Shown in pieces: positions 38,381 to 50,449 of a stretch of DNA of 64,000 nucleotides. Numbering within the stretch: the stretch's first letter is position 1; every line of letters begins with the position of its first letter. This stretch comes from Mycteria americana (taxonomy: Eukaryota > Chordata > Aves > Ciconiiformes > Ciconiidae), in NCBI RefSeq assembly GCF_035582795.1, contig NC_134369.1:55366001-55430000 (forward strand), written 5' to 3'. Under the pieces are notes generated by a model. It was not told the DNA's origin and did not search any database. It worked only from the letters and a program-made list of their open reading frames with translations. The translations under genes and the position numbers were made by a program.

Positions 38381-41300
38381 AAACGATTTGCCCAATTACA
38401 CATGGAAAAAAAAATGGAAGACTCATCTAATCTCATTCTTCCACAGGCTAATGATGAAGGTGCACCATCTCCACGTCTGCTGTACTTTTCCACTTCTACA
38501 AAATGTAACACAAAACTGGTTCCTGCCCGCTAATGGTCGCCTCTTCCCCCACCTTGAAACCACCCATCCACGCTCGCTCTAGGGTTTTATTCCATTTAAA
38601 GGCGTTCTCCTTTTTGGCTTCACCATCCGCATACCTCACACCACGCTTTCCCTGCGGCCTCACTTAGCTGACAGACTCTCGCACATCTTGTCCCATAGAA
38701 GGGTGGCCCCGAGCGTGGCCCACCAGCTCAGTGCTCGCTTGCTCCTTAGTTAAACAGCGGAGGGTAGAGCAGCGCCTCTATAACAAAGATCTGCACTGTA
38801 CATAGATTATGCCCTATGTTTTGAGAACATGAATGCATTTCCAACATTTGGGTGGAATAAAAATACTAGCTGAAACAATTGCAATAAATACTGTGTATTT
38901 CTGTCAAACGCTACGTCACACATACGTGACACACCAGTTCCACAAACTTATATACACCTCAATAAACAACTGCCATGACTGATTTTTCACTGAAAAATGT
39001 AGCAAAAAGACCAAGACTGCATTGAAGACAAATCTTGCAAATTGCTATTTACTTTTCCCAAAGTAAGGGTAGAGCCCACTGACAGAACAGGTTTTGCAGA
39101 GATGCAGTATAATCTGCTATGTTAGACACAATATGAATTTAAATTATCTAAATGTCTTGCTCCACATCCTTGGGTTATAGCGCAGACTTGTACAATTAAT
39201 GCTCTCTGTCCCCAGAAGGGAGAAGTCAGTGAGGCCAACAGGTATTTGGTTGAGTTTGTGAGGACGACTGTCTGTCTGCTGGTTTGAAGATTCAAAATAG
39301 AGGATGGATGCTATTATTGCTGTTACATGCATTGCACTCCCCTGGACCCAGCACATTTTAGTCTTTGGAAATGTCAAGATCACAAACTCGGAAGTCAAAT
39401 CGGGGCAAACATATCATTACCAGCCTGAGACAAGTCAGTCATTGTTTCGTAACTGTTAAGAACAACATATCTTACTCCCCAAACCCTGTGAATTATATCT
39501 TCAAACTCTTGGGGAACAATACTATCACCAGTCACCTTTATGTGCTGTTATATAAATAGATCAGTTAAATGTAAACATGACATGCCTATGGGCATTGGTA
39601 GAGTCATGTCCACATACCAGAATTTCTAAACAATTTTCTAGTTAGTGTGTGTGTGTCGCATATACTAGGGACAGGTACTTTCTGAAGTTTTGCTTGGTTT
39701 TGATCATCAACTGAAAGATCAGAAAAAGGATGCATCTTTTTAAAGATGGGAAATTGCCATCGAATCATTAATTGATCAGGAACAGACCCAGGCTCGTGTG
39801 ACTAAAAGCTTGTCCGTGTGTTCCCCAGCTGTATCCTCAATGTAATAAATACCCACTTCCTACAAGCCTTGCTTTGCTTCTATCCTGAGACCGTCACAGC
39901 TATTGCAACTCTATGACAGGACCAGATGTCTTTCTCAGTGTTTCGACTCATTTGCTTCTCATTCCCAGTGCTATCGAAAGCATAATAGCACAAAATTCAG
40001 ACATTGTAATCTGCTTTTTTATCAAGTTGCTGCTATAGCGCTTTCAGGCTACAATCCAATTTCAAACAAAGTATACTTCAGATTTTAAAAAGTGAAATAG
40101 AAACAGTAGCAGAACATAACAGTGTTTAAGAAATACAATGGAGTACTGCAGGAGTAGAAAGAAGATTTAATACTGCAACGAAAGCAAAAGGAGAAAGATG
40201 TGATAAAGCATTTTTTGCTTAAGTTGGGTTTCAGAAGATCCAGAGAACATTAAACTGATTATAGCATGGTGTTTTACTGGGGAGATAAGACGATGAAATT
40301 AAAAATGAGGCAGGAAAGGAATGATAATTCGAAATCTTTGGTATCATAACTACTAGTTCTTTTACATATATGACTATGAAACCTAAAATTTCAACTTTCA
40401 AAAAGAGTTAATTTGCTTATGAAGATTATTCATATTTATTCATAACAATTTCAACACATTTTGTTAGCACTGATCACATCATTTCAGTAAAAGCTACCAG
40501 CAAAAGAATAGTATTAAAATATTTACATAACAGTTCATCAGGCTTATTATCTCAACAGCTACTATTTATGGAGTGAGACATCTATGCAAAAGGAATTAGT
40601 ACATTTTGAAATGCATTGGAACAGTTAGGAAATCTGCTTTAACATTAATGAGACTTCCATATACCTAAGACTGCTCTGAGAAGATTCCATTGTAGCTGAC
40701 CCATAATTGTATACAATGATGGATCTGGAATGAATAGCATAAAAGTCATATGGAAAAGAAGCCTGATCCTGCAGATTTTGTCAATCGCCACTTATTTTTC
40801 AAACTGAAACAAAGTGTTGGTTTCTGGAAATGGCCTATTAGTAAACTGTTAGCACAGACTGAAGCACCCATGCGCTTTGCTAGGAATAGGAAGTCTGCTT
40901 GTAAGGTGAGGTAGCTGGCTAGCTAGAAGACAGAGGGAGGTACCTGGTTTCTGAAAATGATGGAAAATTAACATCCAGGAAAAGTAGCTAAGCTGCATTG
41001 GCCAACCATTTTGCCTTATGCCACCTCTCCCACTCCAGTCCCCCCACACACAGGGCAGTCAGAGAAATAATGGATTGTTCAGTGGAATTTCATGAGCTTG
41101 GTATGAAGAAACAGGATCTTTCAGTACACAGGAACACACCGATATGGTACTCTGATACTTCTGGTAACCTGAAAAGAAACCTGATGATAAAGAAGTTTTC
41201 TGCACTAGTACTCTACATAGAACTATGAGAAACAGAAGTGATGGGGGCTTAAACTGTAAAAATGTAAAAGTTACGGAGAATACTGACTTAACTAAAGTAA

Positions 41301-44300
41301 CGTTTTAATCTCTACTAAGATATTAAGCATCCTATAACAAGGAATCAGAAAAGCCAATTCAAAAAGTACTTGCATTTTTAAAGGTAACATATTCAAACAG
41401 AACGCTAGTAACTCACATGAGCAAAAAAAATGCAAGCAAACTTACAAGATCACTGGGTTTTATTCTAGACTGAGTTTCTGGCTTCTTACGCAAATACTGT
41501 TCACTGCTGAAGTGGCAGGGGAGGAACCAAACCTCACCTTTGTTCTAGCTTTCCTTTATTCTAAAAAAAGAAAAAAGTTTAAAACAATATTTTCCGGACA
41601 GCTTTGCTGAAGTCAGCTCACTGGTGGAGGCCCTTGAGAGAACGGGCTAGGCAAAGCTTAACGTCCAAGTTGGGTCACAAGCTATCAGTGCTTCATGGCA
41701 GCTGTTGTTTCACTATTTACAGAAAAAGTCTTTAATATGCAAGTTTACCTACTACTCTGGTTTTAGTCTGGCACACTGACCAGTGGGTTGTTTTTTTTTT
41801 TTCCAAGTAGAGTTTGTCTGAAGCTGCTGATCAAAGTGCTGATTATTAAAACTATTTTCTTCCTCAGACTTTCTATAGCATACATCACAGGAAGACGATG
41901 ATTTTGAGGGAAGTATAATGTTACAGAAGACAGCACAAAAGTCCTTATTTTATATCCACAAAGTGTAAAATTGAATTAAAAAGTCAATATTAAAAAGAAG
42001 CTTTTCCTCAGCACAAATCCTTATTTTACCAATTTCTTATTTTTTAATTCAAATCAACATTTTCATGTCTATTAAGATGTTAAATGTATTCTATTGCAGG
42101 TGATCAGAGATGCAGTTCAAATATTATTTGTATTTTAAAGCAATCATATTCAACTCCTATTACCGTCTGCCATTTTCTCAAATGTGAAGTGCAAAAATTT
42201 TCAGGCCAAAATGCATTAATGGGAGAAGTAATTTCTCTGCAGTGAAGAGCACAACCCATAAGCATTACAGACTCCAGTGACATTTTTGTGTCTAAGTCTT
42301 TTTTTTCAGTTAGCACAACACTGTTAGTGAAACGAGGTGACTGCCGCGTTCTCCATTCCTACTGAAGCCAGTCATCTCTATGAAATTTAGAACAGACCAT
42401 ATGAAAATTGTTAGAGAAAATAATTTCACAGTGACACTTGGTTCCTTTTTGAGAGTATCAACATGCACTTTAAAGGGAAGTAAAGTGAGACTGAGCAGCA
42501 TCCATAAAATCAACAGTTTGACGACATGCACATTATAAAACCTGCCACCCCCACCTCAATGCAAGGAGTACAGTCATATAAGAAGTGAAATATGTTTTAT
42601 CAAAATATTTCAACATCGCAAGGTTTTGTACTGAGATGAGTTTAATTTCTTAAAGATAAAATAGTTACATCTGTGAATGTACATTATTTTGTAAACCATT
42701 AAGCCCTTACTGCTGTTTGAAAGTTAAAATCATGCACAAAGCAATTCAGGAAAACCTAGGAACCTGGAAAGCTTTTTTTTTCCTTCACAATGGACTTTTG
42801 ATGTTGTAGTTTGTTGCTTTCAGACTGATTCAATTCATACTGCACTTGTCAAATAATGGGCAGTACAACTCATACTTAAAAAGGAATGCATGCCTGTACA
42901 ATCAGGCAAATACTTATTTTTCACTATTGTATGAAATCCCTTGATGTTAATTCTTAGTCTTCAATAAACGACAGTGCTAACAGTCATTGCTATTGATAGG
43001 CTGAATTTGAAGTTTAATTACTAATTGTGCTGCAAAAGATAAAAAGTCAGACTCCAAAAGAGATCCTTTCCAAGCCCATTCATGCTAAATGGGAACCGGC
43101 ATTGCCAATGAAAGGGCAAGAAAGAGTATCCCTCAACTGGTAATATATATTAAAATCATACTGTTTCAGCCCAACGTTTCATACTGCATTTTAAACGTGT
43201 CATACTGTTTCTGGAAATATCCTACGCATCACAAATGCATATATTTACACATACAAAAAAAAAAGCACCATGAAAAAAGTCACCTCCAAGAATTAAAAAA
43301 AGCACTTCACTAGTGTTTATAGGCTGAATAGGTGTAAGCATTTATATCTGAATTGCTGGTTGTTCCACAACTGTATTTTTACAAAGCTGTATTGCCAGTA
43401 AAGTTGCTAACCTGTATTAATATGTAGTAACTAACAGGAAGCAAAATGGGAAGAAAAATACCATAGTTTGCTGTTTCTCACGTTTATTGTGCCAGTGTAA
43501 AACTTTTTGGCCTTGTTCAAAGGTGTAGGGATTTCAAATAAATGCTTTGGTTACTTTTAAGTTCAGGGAGGAGCCAAGGTAAGGTCTAATCACGGGTCTT
43601 CCATTGTGTTACCTTCACGGTACCCTCTTCCCTGCTGTATTTCACACTGTTGTCCCACCCAGTGATGCTCGTAGGGCAGCAGGTAAAGAGGGTCTCCGCA
43701 CTGTCTTGCACAATAGCAAAACTGATAGACACAGTTCCGCTACATTCTAGATGTGGTCCAGATTGTAGCTTAATCTCTCACTTGAACTAAAAAAAAAAAA
43801 TCTTCCTAGACAAATTGAACCTCAGTGGCAAAGACTTTTTCCTATTCTTTTGACTCATTTATGCAAAAAGTGTCCAGACTAGAATTATTCTGGATTTTAA
43901 AAAATATAATTATGTATTTTCAGAAAGATGCAAGCTTACACTTTAATTAGCCAACTGCTTTTCAGTTCCTTTTGTTCTATCCAGCACAAAAAATAAGCCA
44001 CGTACCATTTAAGGGTAAAAGTAAGTTACTTACTACATGTTAGGAAATTAGAAAACTAGACTTCAGTAAATATGAACCTCTTCTTAAATCTGAATAAAGT
44101 CTCTTTAATTAGCACAGCAATAGTGGCAGCTCTTCTCTCTGTAGTACAATTGTTTGATTTCATTACATTATTGGCTAAAATCATACTTAGGTTTTATTCC
44201 CAGATCAGTTCCTGTCTACGCAGGAATCCCTGTCTTCACATAATTGCTGCTTCAAACTGCACTTCTGTGACCACTTAAGAGAGATGAAGATCAGGTGTTT

Positions 44301-47252
44301 CTCACATTGAATTTGCTGACACAGCAGAGTGCAGCAGTTGAGCTGCATCTCTTCTTCAGTTCCTAAGTCCAATCCCTGTAAATAAATTCAGTTGTTACGG
44401 AGAAGAAAAGCTTTGAATTGTCACTTTTTCTTTTTTTTTTTTTTTTTTTTTTGCAATGTTCCTAGCTACTCATTGATAATAAAAATCATTTGTGTTACTA
44501 ATAAACCTCAGTATTTTCCCCATTGCTATTGAAATGCATCCGGGACGAACGGTGGTGGTTAACGGGGAAGCAGCTACAGGGGCACCCTGCGCCCAAGCCC
44601 TTTCTCTGCCCGTACGAGCAGTGGCAGAGCTTGCCAGCCGCCTCGTGGGACCACCAGAGGGAGCAGGAAACTGCAGAGAATTTCCGAAAGTTTCTAAACC
44701 TGTAGGCTACGGTTCAAAACATCAAGAGAAATCGCTGCATGTGGTAGAGTACAACGAGAAATGGGTAAGGAAACCGAAATACATTAGAGGAGTCCATGGA
44801 GATCGGGAGTTGCTGAGGATAAAGACAATGAAAAAACTCTAGCAACCTCATCAGTTCTTACTATCCAGAGGTAGGAAAAATGTTTGTGGCATAGATAAAG
44901 GAATGTTCAGCAACTATTTTTGTTCTGTGTTTGGAAAAAATGAAAATCGTGCATTTAAGTTAGATTTTTCAATGACGTTAATAACTGGAGAGAAGTCTTA
45001 AAAATCAGCAGATCCGAATTAGTACACAACAGTCCTAAAACACAGGGTTGCCCCCCTCGGTCTCATCACGTCCCTCTGAATAGCTCACGGAATGCCAGAG
45101 GCACCCGTGAGGACGCTGGGCTTGTGACTATGTGCCAAAGGAAGGCAGAAGACAGTGGGAGGCTATAGCCTGCCTAGCCTGATGTGACCCTAAGAGAAAA
45201 ACCTGGAAATTTGCACACAAGGTTACATTATGACATTCCAAAAGCAAGGTCCTTAGCAGAGAGGGGAGAAGGAGACTTCCTAGGATCAGCTGGGGCAAAT
45301 TCCAAGAGACCGGTACTCCAAATGAGCAGAAACACCAAGAACTGGCAAAATGTGGACCCAATAACAGGAGTGCTAGCTGCTATTTCTGCACAGCAAGTAT
45401 GAGTTAGAGACCCAGCCAATCAACAGCCTCTCTCTGCCATAATAATTGGCAGAACCAACAAAATACTGGCTTTAGGTTTTGGAAATTAAACTTCATGTCA
45501 AGAAAACAGCATTTACAAATAGATTAATAGAGAAAATAAATAAGAACACAAAGCTGGAGACCTGCGACAAATAAATTTACATAGGAAATTAGATCTTTTT
45601 AAAAGCTATCAGGATAATTAACTATTTGGTCAAATACCAAAGAGGCAGTGGATTCTTTGAGTCTTGACGTCTCCAAAACAAGACTGCATGCTTTTCGGGT
45701 AACATGAATTGGTCAAACACAAGTTATTTGCTCTACAGAAGACTAACTGATTTACGTTTGATACCCTGTTCTTCACAGGATGTCAGATAGGAAATCACAC
45801 ACAATTCCCCGAAATCCGTGCTGCATTGTGCGGTGGCAGCCTACAAAACACCAGGCATCACCAGGAAGGCTACTGAGAACAAAGCAGCGGGCATCGTTCT
45901 GCCACTCTGTAAACCGTGGCACACCTGCATCTTGAGTGCTGCAGGCATTTCTGGTCTCATTGGCTTGACTCAGTAGGACGTCTTATGTTCTTGCAATATT
46001 CAGTTGCCTTTACGCCCTGCAACTTACTTTATCTTGCCCTACTCAACCTTTCAGAATGCTATTGCCTAACACTTGCTCTTGTTGGCAGAAAGACAAATTC
46101 TGCTTGTGTCTTCTGAGATTCTCCAGAAATCAAAATTTTTCCTCTTCACGTACTCCGCTATGTCATAGCTCCTTTCTATGAAAAGTTCAACCAGATATTT
46201 CCAGGGAAGATTAGGACTGAGCTGCAGTTTATTTAAAATACAGTAACATGATCAAAGAAGTCTCCGAAAGGTCTAGCATTTGCCTGAAACCACAGAACGG
46301 ATCATTTCCAGTCTGCTTCACTGCCCTGGAGATCATTCTACCTGTCAGCACAGACCAGGTAACAACAGAACATAGGTGCTTTTTTTAGCTGCTTGATAAA
46401 AACTGAAGTAGAAAGCAATAATGTTACTGTGACTACAGTTGGTTGGGGACGGATGTGAACTATCGTTCTGGGGGCTTTATCTATCTGCAGTTCACAAAGA
46501 TGATTCGTGAGCAAAGTTTCTGGGGGATAACTGCCAGCTTTCAGCCTCTTAGCGCTCCTGCTGGGTCCAAGTACGCGTTCTTGAAAATCTGAAGTTTCAC
46601 ATATGTAGGACAAAGCCGATTTCTCCTGCATGGTTCTGACCTAACCCTACCTTCAAAGTGTAAAAGGCAAATCAGCCAGCCAGATCTGACACCTGTCATT
46701 CAGAGTATGTTTAGATCCAAGTTTGAAGGTGCTATTTGAGTTTGTACCTTTTGGTTTGTACTCATTCTCAAAAAAAGAAAAAATCTTTTATTCTTTTTTT
46801 TGTATTTTTAAAACTGTTCTTTTTGTATTTCTAACACTATTAATTCCATTTATCAAATATAACAGTTGTCTGAAGAATAAGATACCTATTCATTGACCAG
46901 TGTATTTTAAGCTAGGTATTTATACACTTCTGATAAAGGGAAGGATTTGTTGCATAGCCTTCCTTCATATTTTTATTCCTTCTATGTATTGGACATTTGA
47001 GTCTACAGTTCTTTTTGGGCACAAAGATCCATGTGTTGCCTTTCAGGACAAGCAGAAAGACCAGAGAAATCAAAGTGATAAGAGGGTTAACATAAATCAA
47101 AAGCTCAGGAAAGGAACAGAAGTATACAACATGGGGAGTAAAAATAAATAATAATAATTAAAAAAAAATCCCACAAACAAAACCTGCATAACCTACTTAA
47201 CCCAAATGTACCCTAGAAGAATGTGGGATTCTTTAGGTATACTGGTAGCATT
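38381..47252. other. Intergenic region between TTC7B and the CR1
   Basis: About 8.9 kb upstream of the TTC7B promoter. It is AT-rich, with a poly(T) run at 44431-44452, a short CpG-bearing block at 44530-44700 and no gene or clear mobile element. The sequence between 38400 and 38800 is moderately GC-rich and may belong to the promoter shore. Short open frames here show no recognisable product. Confidence 0.75.
44425..44452. repeat. Poly(T) tract
   Basis: Twenty-two consecutive T after a TTTTTC lead-in. No retrocopy is visible on either side, so I treat it as a simple homopolymer. Confidence 0.9.
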
Positions 47253-47336
47253 ACAGAATCACAGAATCGTATAGGTTGGAAAAGACCTTTAAGATCATCA
47301 AGTCCAACCGTAAACCTAGCACTGCCAAGTCCACCA

Positions 47337-48896
47337 CTAAACCATGTCCCTAAGCACCTCATCTACACCTCTTTTAAATACCTCCAGAGATGGTGACTCA
47401 ACCGCTTCCCTGGGCAGCCTGTTCCAATGCTGGACAACCCTTTTGGTGAAGAAATTTTTCCTAATATCCAGCCTAAATCTCCCCTGGTGCAACTTGAGTC
47501 CATTCCCTCTTGTCCTAGCACTTGTGACTTGGGAGAAGAGACCGACCCCCACCTCTCTACAACCTCCTTTCAGGTAGTTGAAGAGAGCGATAAGGTCTCC
47601 CCTCAGCCTCCTTTTCTCCAGGCTAAACAACCCCAGTTCCCTCAGCCGCTCCTCATCAGACTTCTGCTCCAGACCCTTCACCAGCTTCGTTGCCCTTCTC
47701 TGGACACGCTCCAGCCACTCAATGTCTCTCTTGTGGTGAGAGGCCCAAAACTGAACACAGTATTCGAGGTGCAGCCTCACCAGTGCTGAGTACAGGGGCA
47801 CGATCACTTCCCTAGTCCTGCTGGCCACACTATTTCTGATATGAGCCAGGATGCCATTGGCTTTCTTGGCCACCTGGGCACACTGCTGGCTCATATTCAG
47901 GCAGCTGTCAAACAACACCCCCAGGTCCTTCTCTGCTGGGCAGCTTTCCAGCCACTCTTCCCCAAGCCTGTAGCGTTGCATGGGGTTGTTGTGACCCAAG
48001 TGCAGGACCTGGCACTTGGCCTTGTTGAACCCCATACAGTTGGCCTCAGCCCATTGATCCAGCCTGCCCAGATCCCTCTGCAGAGCCTTCCTACCCTCAA
48101 GCAGATCAACACTCCCACAAAACTTGGTGTCATCTGCAAACTTACTGAGGGTGCACTCGATCCCTTCGTCCAGATCATTGATAAAGATATTAAACAGGAC
48201 TGGCCCCAACACAGAGCCCTGGGGAACACCACTTGTGACCGGCCGCCAACTGGAGTAAACTCCATTCACCACCACTCTTTGGGCCCAGCCATCCAGACAG
48301 TTTTTTACTCAGTGAAGAGTACACCCGTCCAAGCCATGAGCAGCCAGTTTCTCCAGGAGAATGCTGTGGGAAACCGTGTCAAAGGCTTTACTGAAGTCTA
48401 GGTAGACAACATCCACAGCCTTCCCCTCATCTACTAGGCGGGTCACCTTGTCGTAGAAGGAGATCAGGTTGGTCAAGCAGGACCTGCCTTTCCTGAACCC
48501 ATGCTGGCTGGGCTTGATCCCTTGGTTATTCTCTACATGCCGTGTGATGGCACTCAGGATGATCTGCTCCATCAGCTTCCCCGGTACCGAGGTCAAGCTG
48601 ACAGGCCTGTAGTTCCCCAAGTCCTCCTTCCGGCCCTTCTTGAAGATGGGCGTCACATTTGCTAACCTCCAGTCAGCAGGGACCTCCCCAGTTAGCCAGG
48701 ACTGCTGGTAAATGATGGAAAGGGGCTTGGTGAGCTCTTCTGCCAGTTCCTTCAGTACTCTCGGGTGGATCTCATCAGGCCCCATAGACTTGTGAATGTC
48801 TAAGTGGTGCAGCAGGTCACTCACCATTTCCCCCTGGATTATGGGGGCTCCATTCTGGTCCCCATCCCTATCTTCTGACTCGGGGGGCTGGGTAAC
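47337..48896 (-). pseudogene. CR1 reverse transcriptase (C-terminal part), one stop
   Basis: The frame enters at the truncation point (VTQPPESEDRDGD), passes MGPDEIHPRVLKELAEELTK, NVTPIFKKGRKEDLGNYRPV and GFRKGRSCLTNL, then YLDFSKAFDTVSH (48366-48404), the first catalytic aspartate block. An in-frame TGA at 48309-48311 follows HGLDGCTLH. The same frame continues with [36 protein letters not shown], the catalytic FADD box (48129-48140) and a C-terminal domain ending [15 protein letters not shown]. The apurinic endonuclease domain is lost with the 5' end. The single stop in more than 500 codons marks a young insertion. The enzyme reverse-transcribes its own RNA at a nicked target. Confidence 0.95.
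48309..48311 (-). other. In-frame stop codon in the CR1 reverse transcriptase
   Basis: A TGA lies between two segments in the same frame (33 nt separate it from the downstream ORF's first methionine). The reading frame is otherwise continuous across it, so a point substitution, not an indel, closed the ORF. Confidence 0.93.
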
Positions 48897-48897
48897 C

Positions 48898-50362
48898 AGA
48901 GAACATTACACCATAGGACTTAAACACATAGGCATATCACACATTTTTCTCCAAAAACAAGCTCCTGACAGTGCTGGAGATCAGTAATAGCTCAAATACT
49001 ATCAGTCTGTCTTAAAGACTTGTTCAGGTACTTCTCCCTGTTGCCGTAAAAGATGTGCATAATGCAACAGCCAATAAACACCCTTGGTTATTACCTACAA
49101 AACTGCCTTCACCCAAGTATCATCTGCCTAGCATTCAGATGTTCAGCTTATGTTTTTTAATTCTTCTCTGTGAGAAGAATTCCCAGCACGACTTCAAGAG
49201 CTGGAGGAACAATGGACATGCAGATCACTAGCTATCCAAGGGGAATACCCACGCTGCTGCTCTATGCTGTGCACAGCTCTGGCAAGAATCTCTCCTAAGG
49301 GAAACTAAGCTTACTTGTTAATAATGACGTGATGTACTTCTCCAGATTGCTTTGCACTAACTTTGAAGCCACCACAGTGGTTAACCACAGAATTTAGGAC
49401 AACAAAAAACATCTCTTCCTATTTCTGAACACCATGGCCTGGAGAAGAAAACAGGCTGACTGAAGATCAAAACCTTCATTCCAGTTATCATTCCAACACA
49501 GCTAAAGAACCTGATTTCCCAAACACTGTTTGTTCCCTGGTGGTTAGCAAGACTTACAAATAAGGGGAAGTACCTCCAAGACAGAAAACAAATCTCTGTA
49601 AACCAGTGGCTCTGACAGGACTGGCCGACAACAGGCTGGGCTTACCATCCTCTGCATCAGCACGGTTAGGCTTTAACAGCTCTAGACACAGGAGCATTCA
49701 GCTGACATCTGGTTCTGCAAATCTTCAACGAGTTCTGAGCAGTCTTCCAGATAACAGCTTACTTGTATTTCTTCCACCGCTGCATTCACAAAATGATCCT
49801 CTCCTGATGCTTTTCCACATCCAAAATCAGAATCTTATTCATTTTCTGAATATCCTGATATTGGGTAAAATAAATCATTACAATTCTTTGTCTTGCTTTT
49901 TTGTAAACTTCTGCCACAAGCTTTTGCACTTTGTTGATGTGACTAAGAATTTTAGAGAACTACATTCTTGTCAGAAAGAAATCTTCACTGTAATCTGTTG
50001 ATAACTGGAATATAGTAAGTTAAGGAAATCAATGTCCATGTTGCCACCTTTACCATTTGAAGATGGCACCATTTTCTTCCAAGAAAACAGTTGACAGATG
50101 AGTCTTTTTCCTTAAAGATTTTAAGTTAAATGTGGAGACCATTGCTTCTTCAAAATCAATGGTGTGCAACCAGAATGTCCTGTACATAATGGTGGAGCAA
50201 AGCTCTCAGCATTCTTTCCTTCCCATTTCTTTCCCTCTTCCCCCTCCCTGCCCTCACTGACACAAGAAACAGCACGCCCTGTTCCACTTACTGCAGATTA
50301 ACACAGCCTGCTCCTTTATAACCAGCTGTCAGAATCTGTCACCAGTTCATTTCTTGCTTTTA
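48898..50362. other. Intergenic spacer between CR1 and provirus
   Basis: About 1.5 kb of unique-looking sequence. A 131-codon open frame at 49606-50001 has no recognisable domain and is treated as chance. I see no repeat. Confidence 0.7.
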
Positions 50363-50367
50363 CAGCT
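50363..50367. repeat. Proviral target-site duplication, left (CAGCT)
   Basis: Immediately precedes the TGTCCTGG of the truncated 5' LTR; the identical copy is at 55629-55633. Confidence 0.88.
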
Positions 50368-50392
50368 TGTCCTGGTTTCGGCTGGGATAGAG
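50368..50392 (+). repeat. 5' LTR remnant (first 25 bp)
   Basis: Begins TGTCCTGGTTTCGG and is identical to the first 25 bases of the 3' LTR (55160-55184). After GATAGAG the two diverge: the 3' LTR continues TTAATTTTC, whereas here gag leader sequence (GGAGCGAG) follows. The remaining LTR, about 440 bp, and any primer-binding site are missing. Confidence 0.92.
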
Positions 50393-50449
50393 GGAGCGAG
50401 AGGCAGAAACATACTGCCCTAGTAGTGAGGAGACGGACTACTCTAAAGC

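Larger units (their letters stand above)
47253..48897 (-). mobile_element. CR1 LINE, 5'-truncated, young, minus orientation
   Basis: A 1.65-kb CR1. Its 3' end is at 47253, where the plus strand shows 'acagaatcacagaatcg', the reverse complement of the terminal 8-bp repeats; its truncated 5' end is near 48897, where CR1 similarity stops. About 84 bases of 3' UTR separate the stop codon (47337) from the tail. The coding part is open over about 500 codons except for one stop. As usual for CR1, no target-site duplication is evident. It lies upstream of TTC7B and downstream of RPS6KA5, in the same orientation as both. Confidence 0.97.

Noticed and set aside
37194..38426. Very long open frames on both strands (up to 395 codons)
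   Set aside because: They lie in the CpG island, where stop codons are rare. The peptides are low-complexity Arg/Pro/Ala/Gly, and only the short minus-strand piece at 37781-37901 matches a known protein.
44431..44452. Poly(T) as the tail of a minus-strand retrocopy
   Set aside because: The sequence to its right, which would be the end of the copied mRNA, shows no poly(A)-signal spacing, no recognisable coding sequence and no flanking duplication.
44870..45420. Possible old LINE or ORF remnant
   Set aside because: A faint resemblance to LINE coding text (FSNYFCSVFG) was too weak to call, and no element ends were found.
47841..48401. 186-codon plus-strand open frame
   Set aside because: It is the shadow of the CR1 reverse transcriptase on the opposite strand.
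49606..50001. 131-codon plus-strand open frame
   Set aside because: No recognisable domain, AT-rich C-terminal half and no regulatory context; treated as chance.
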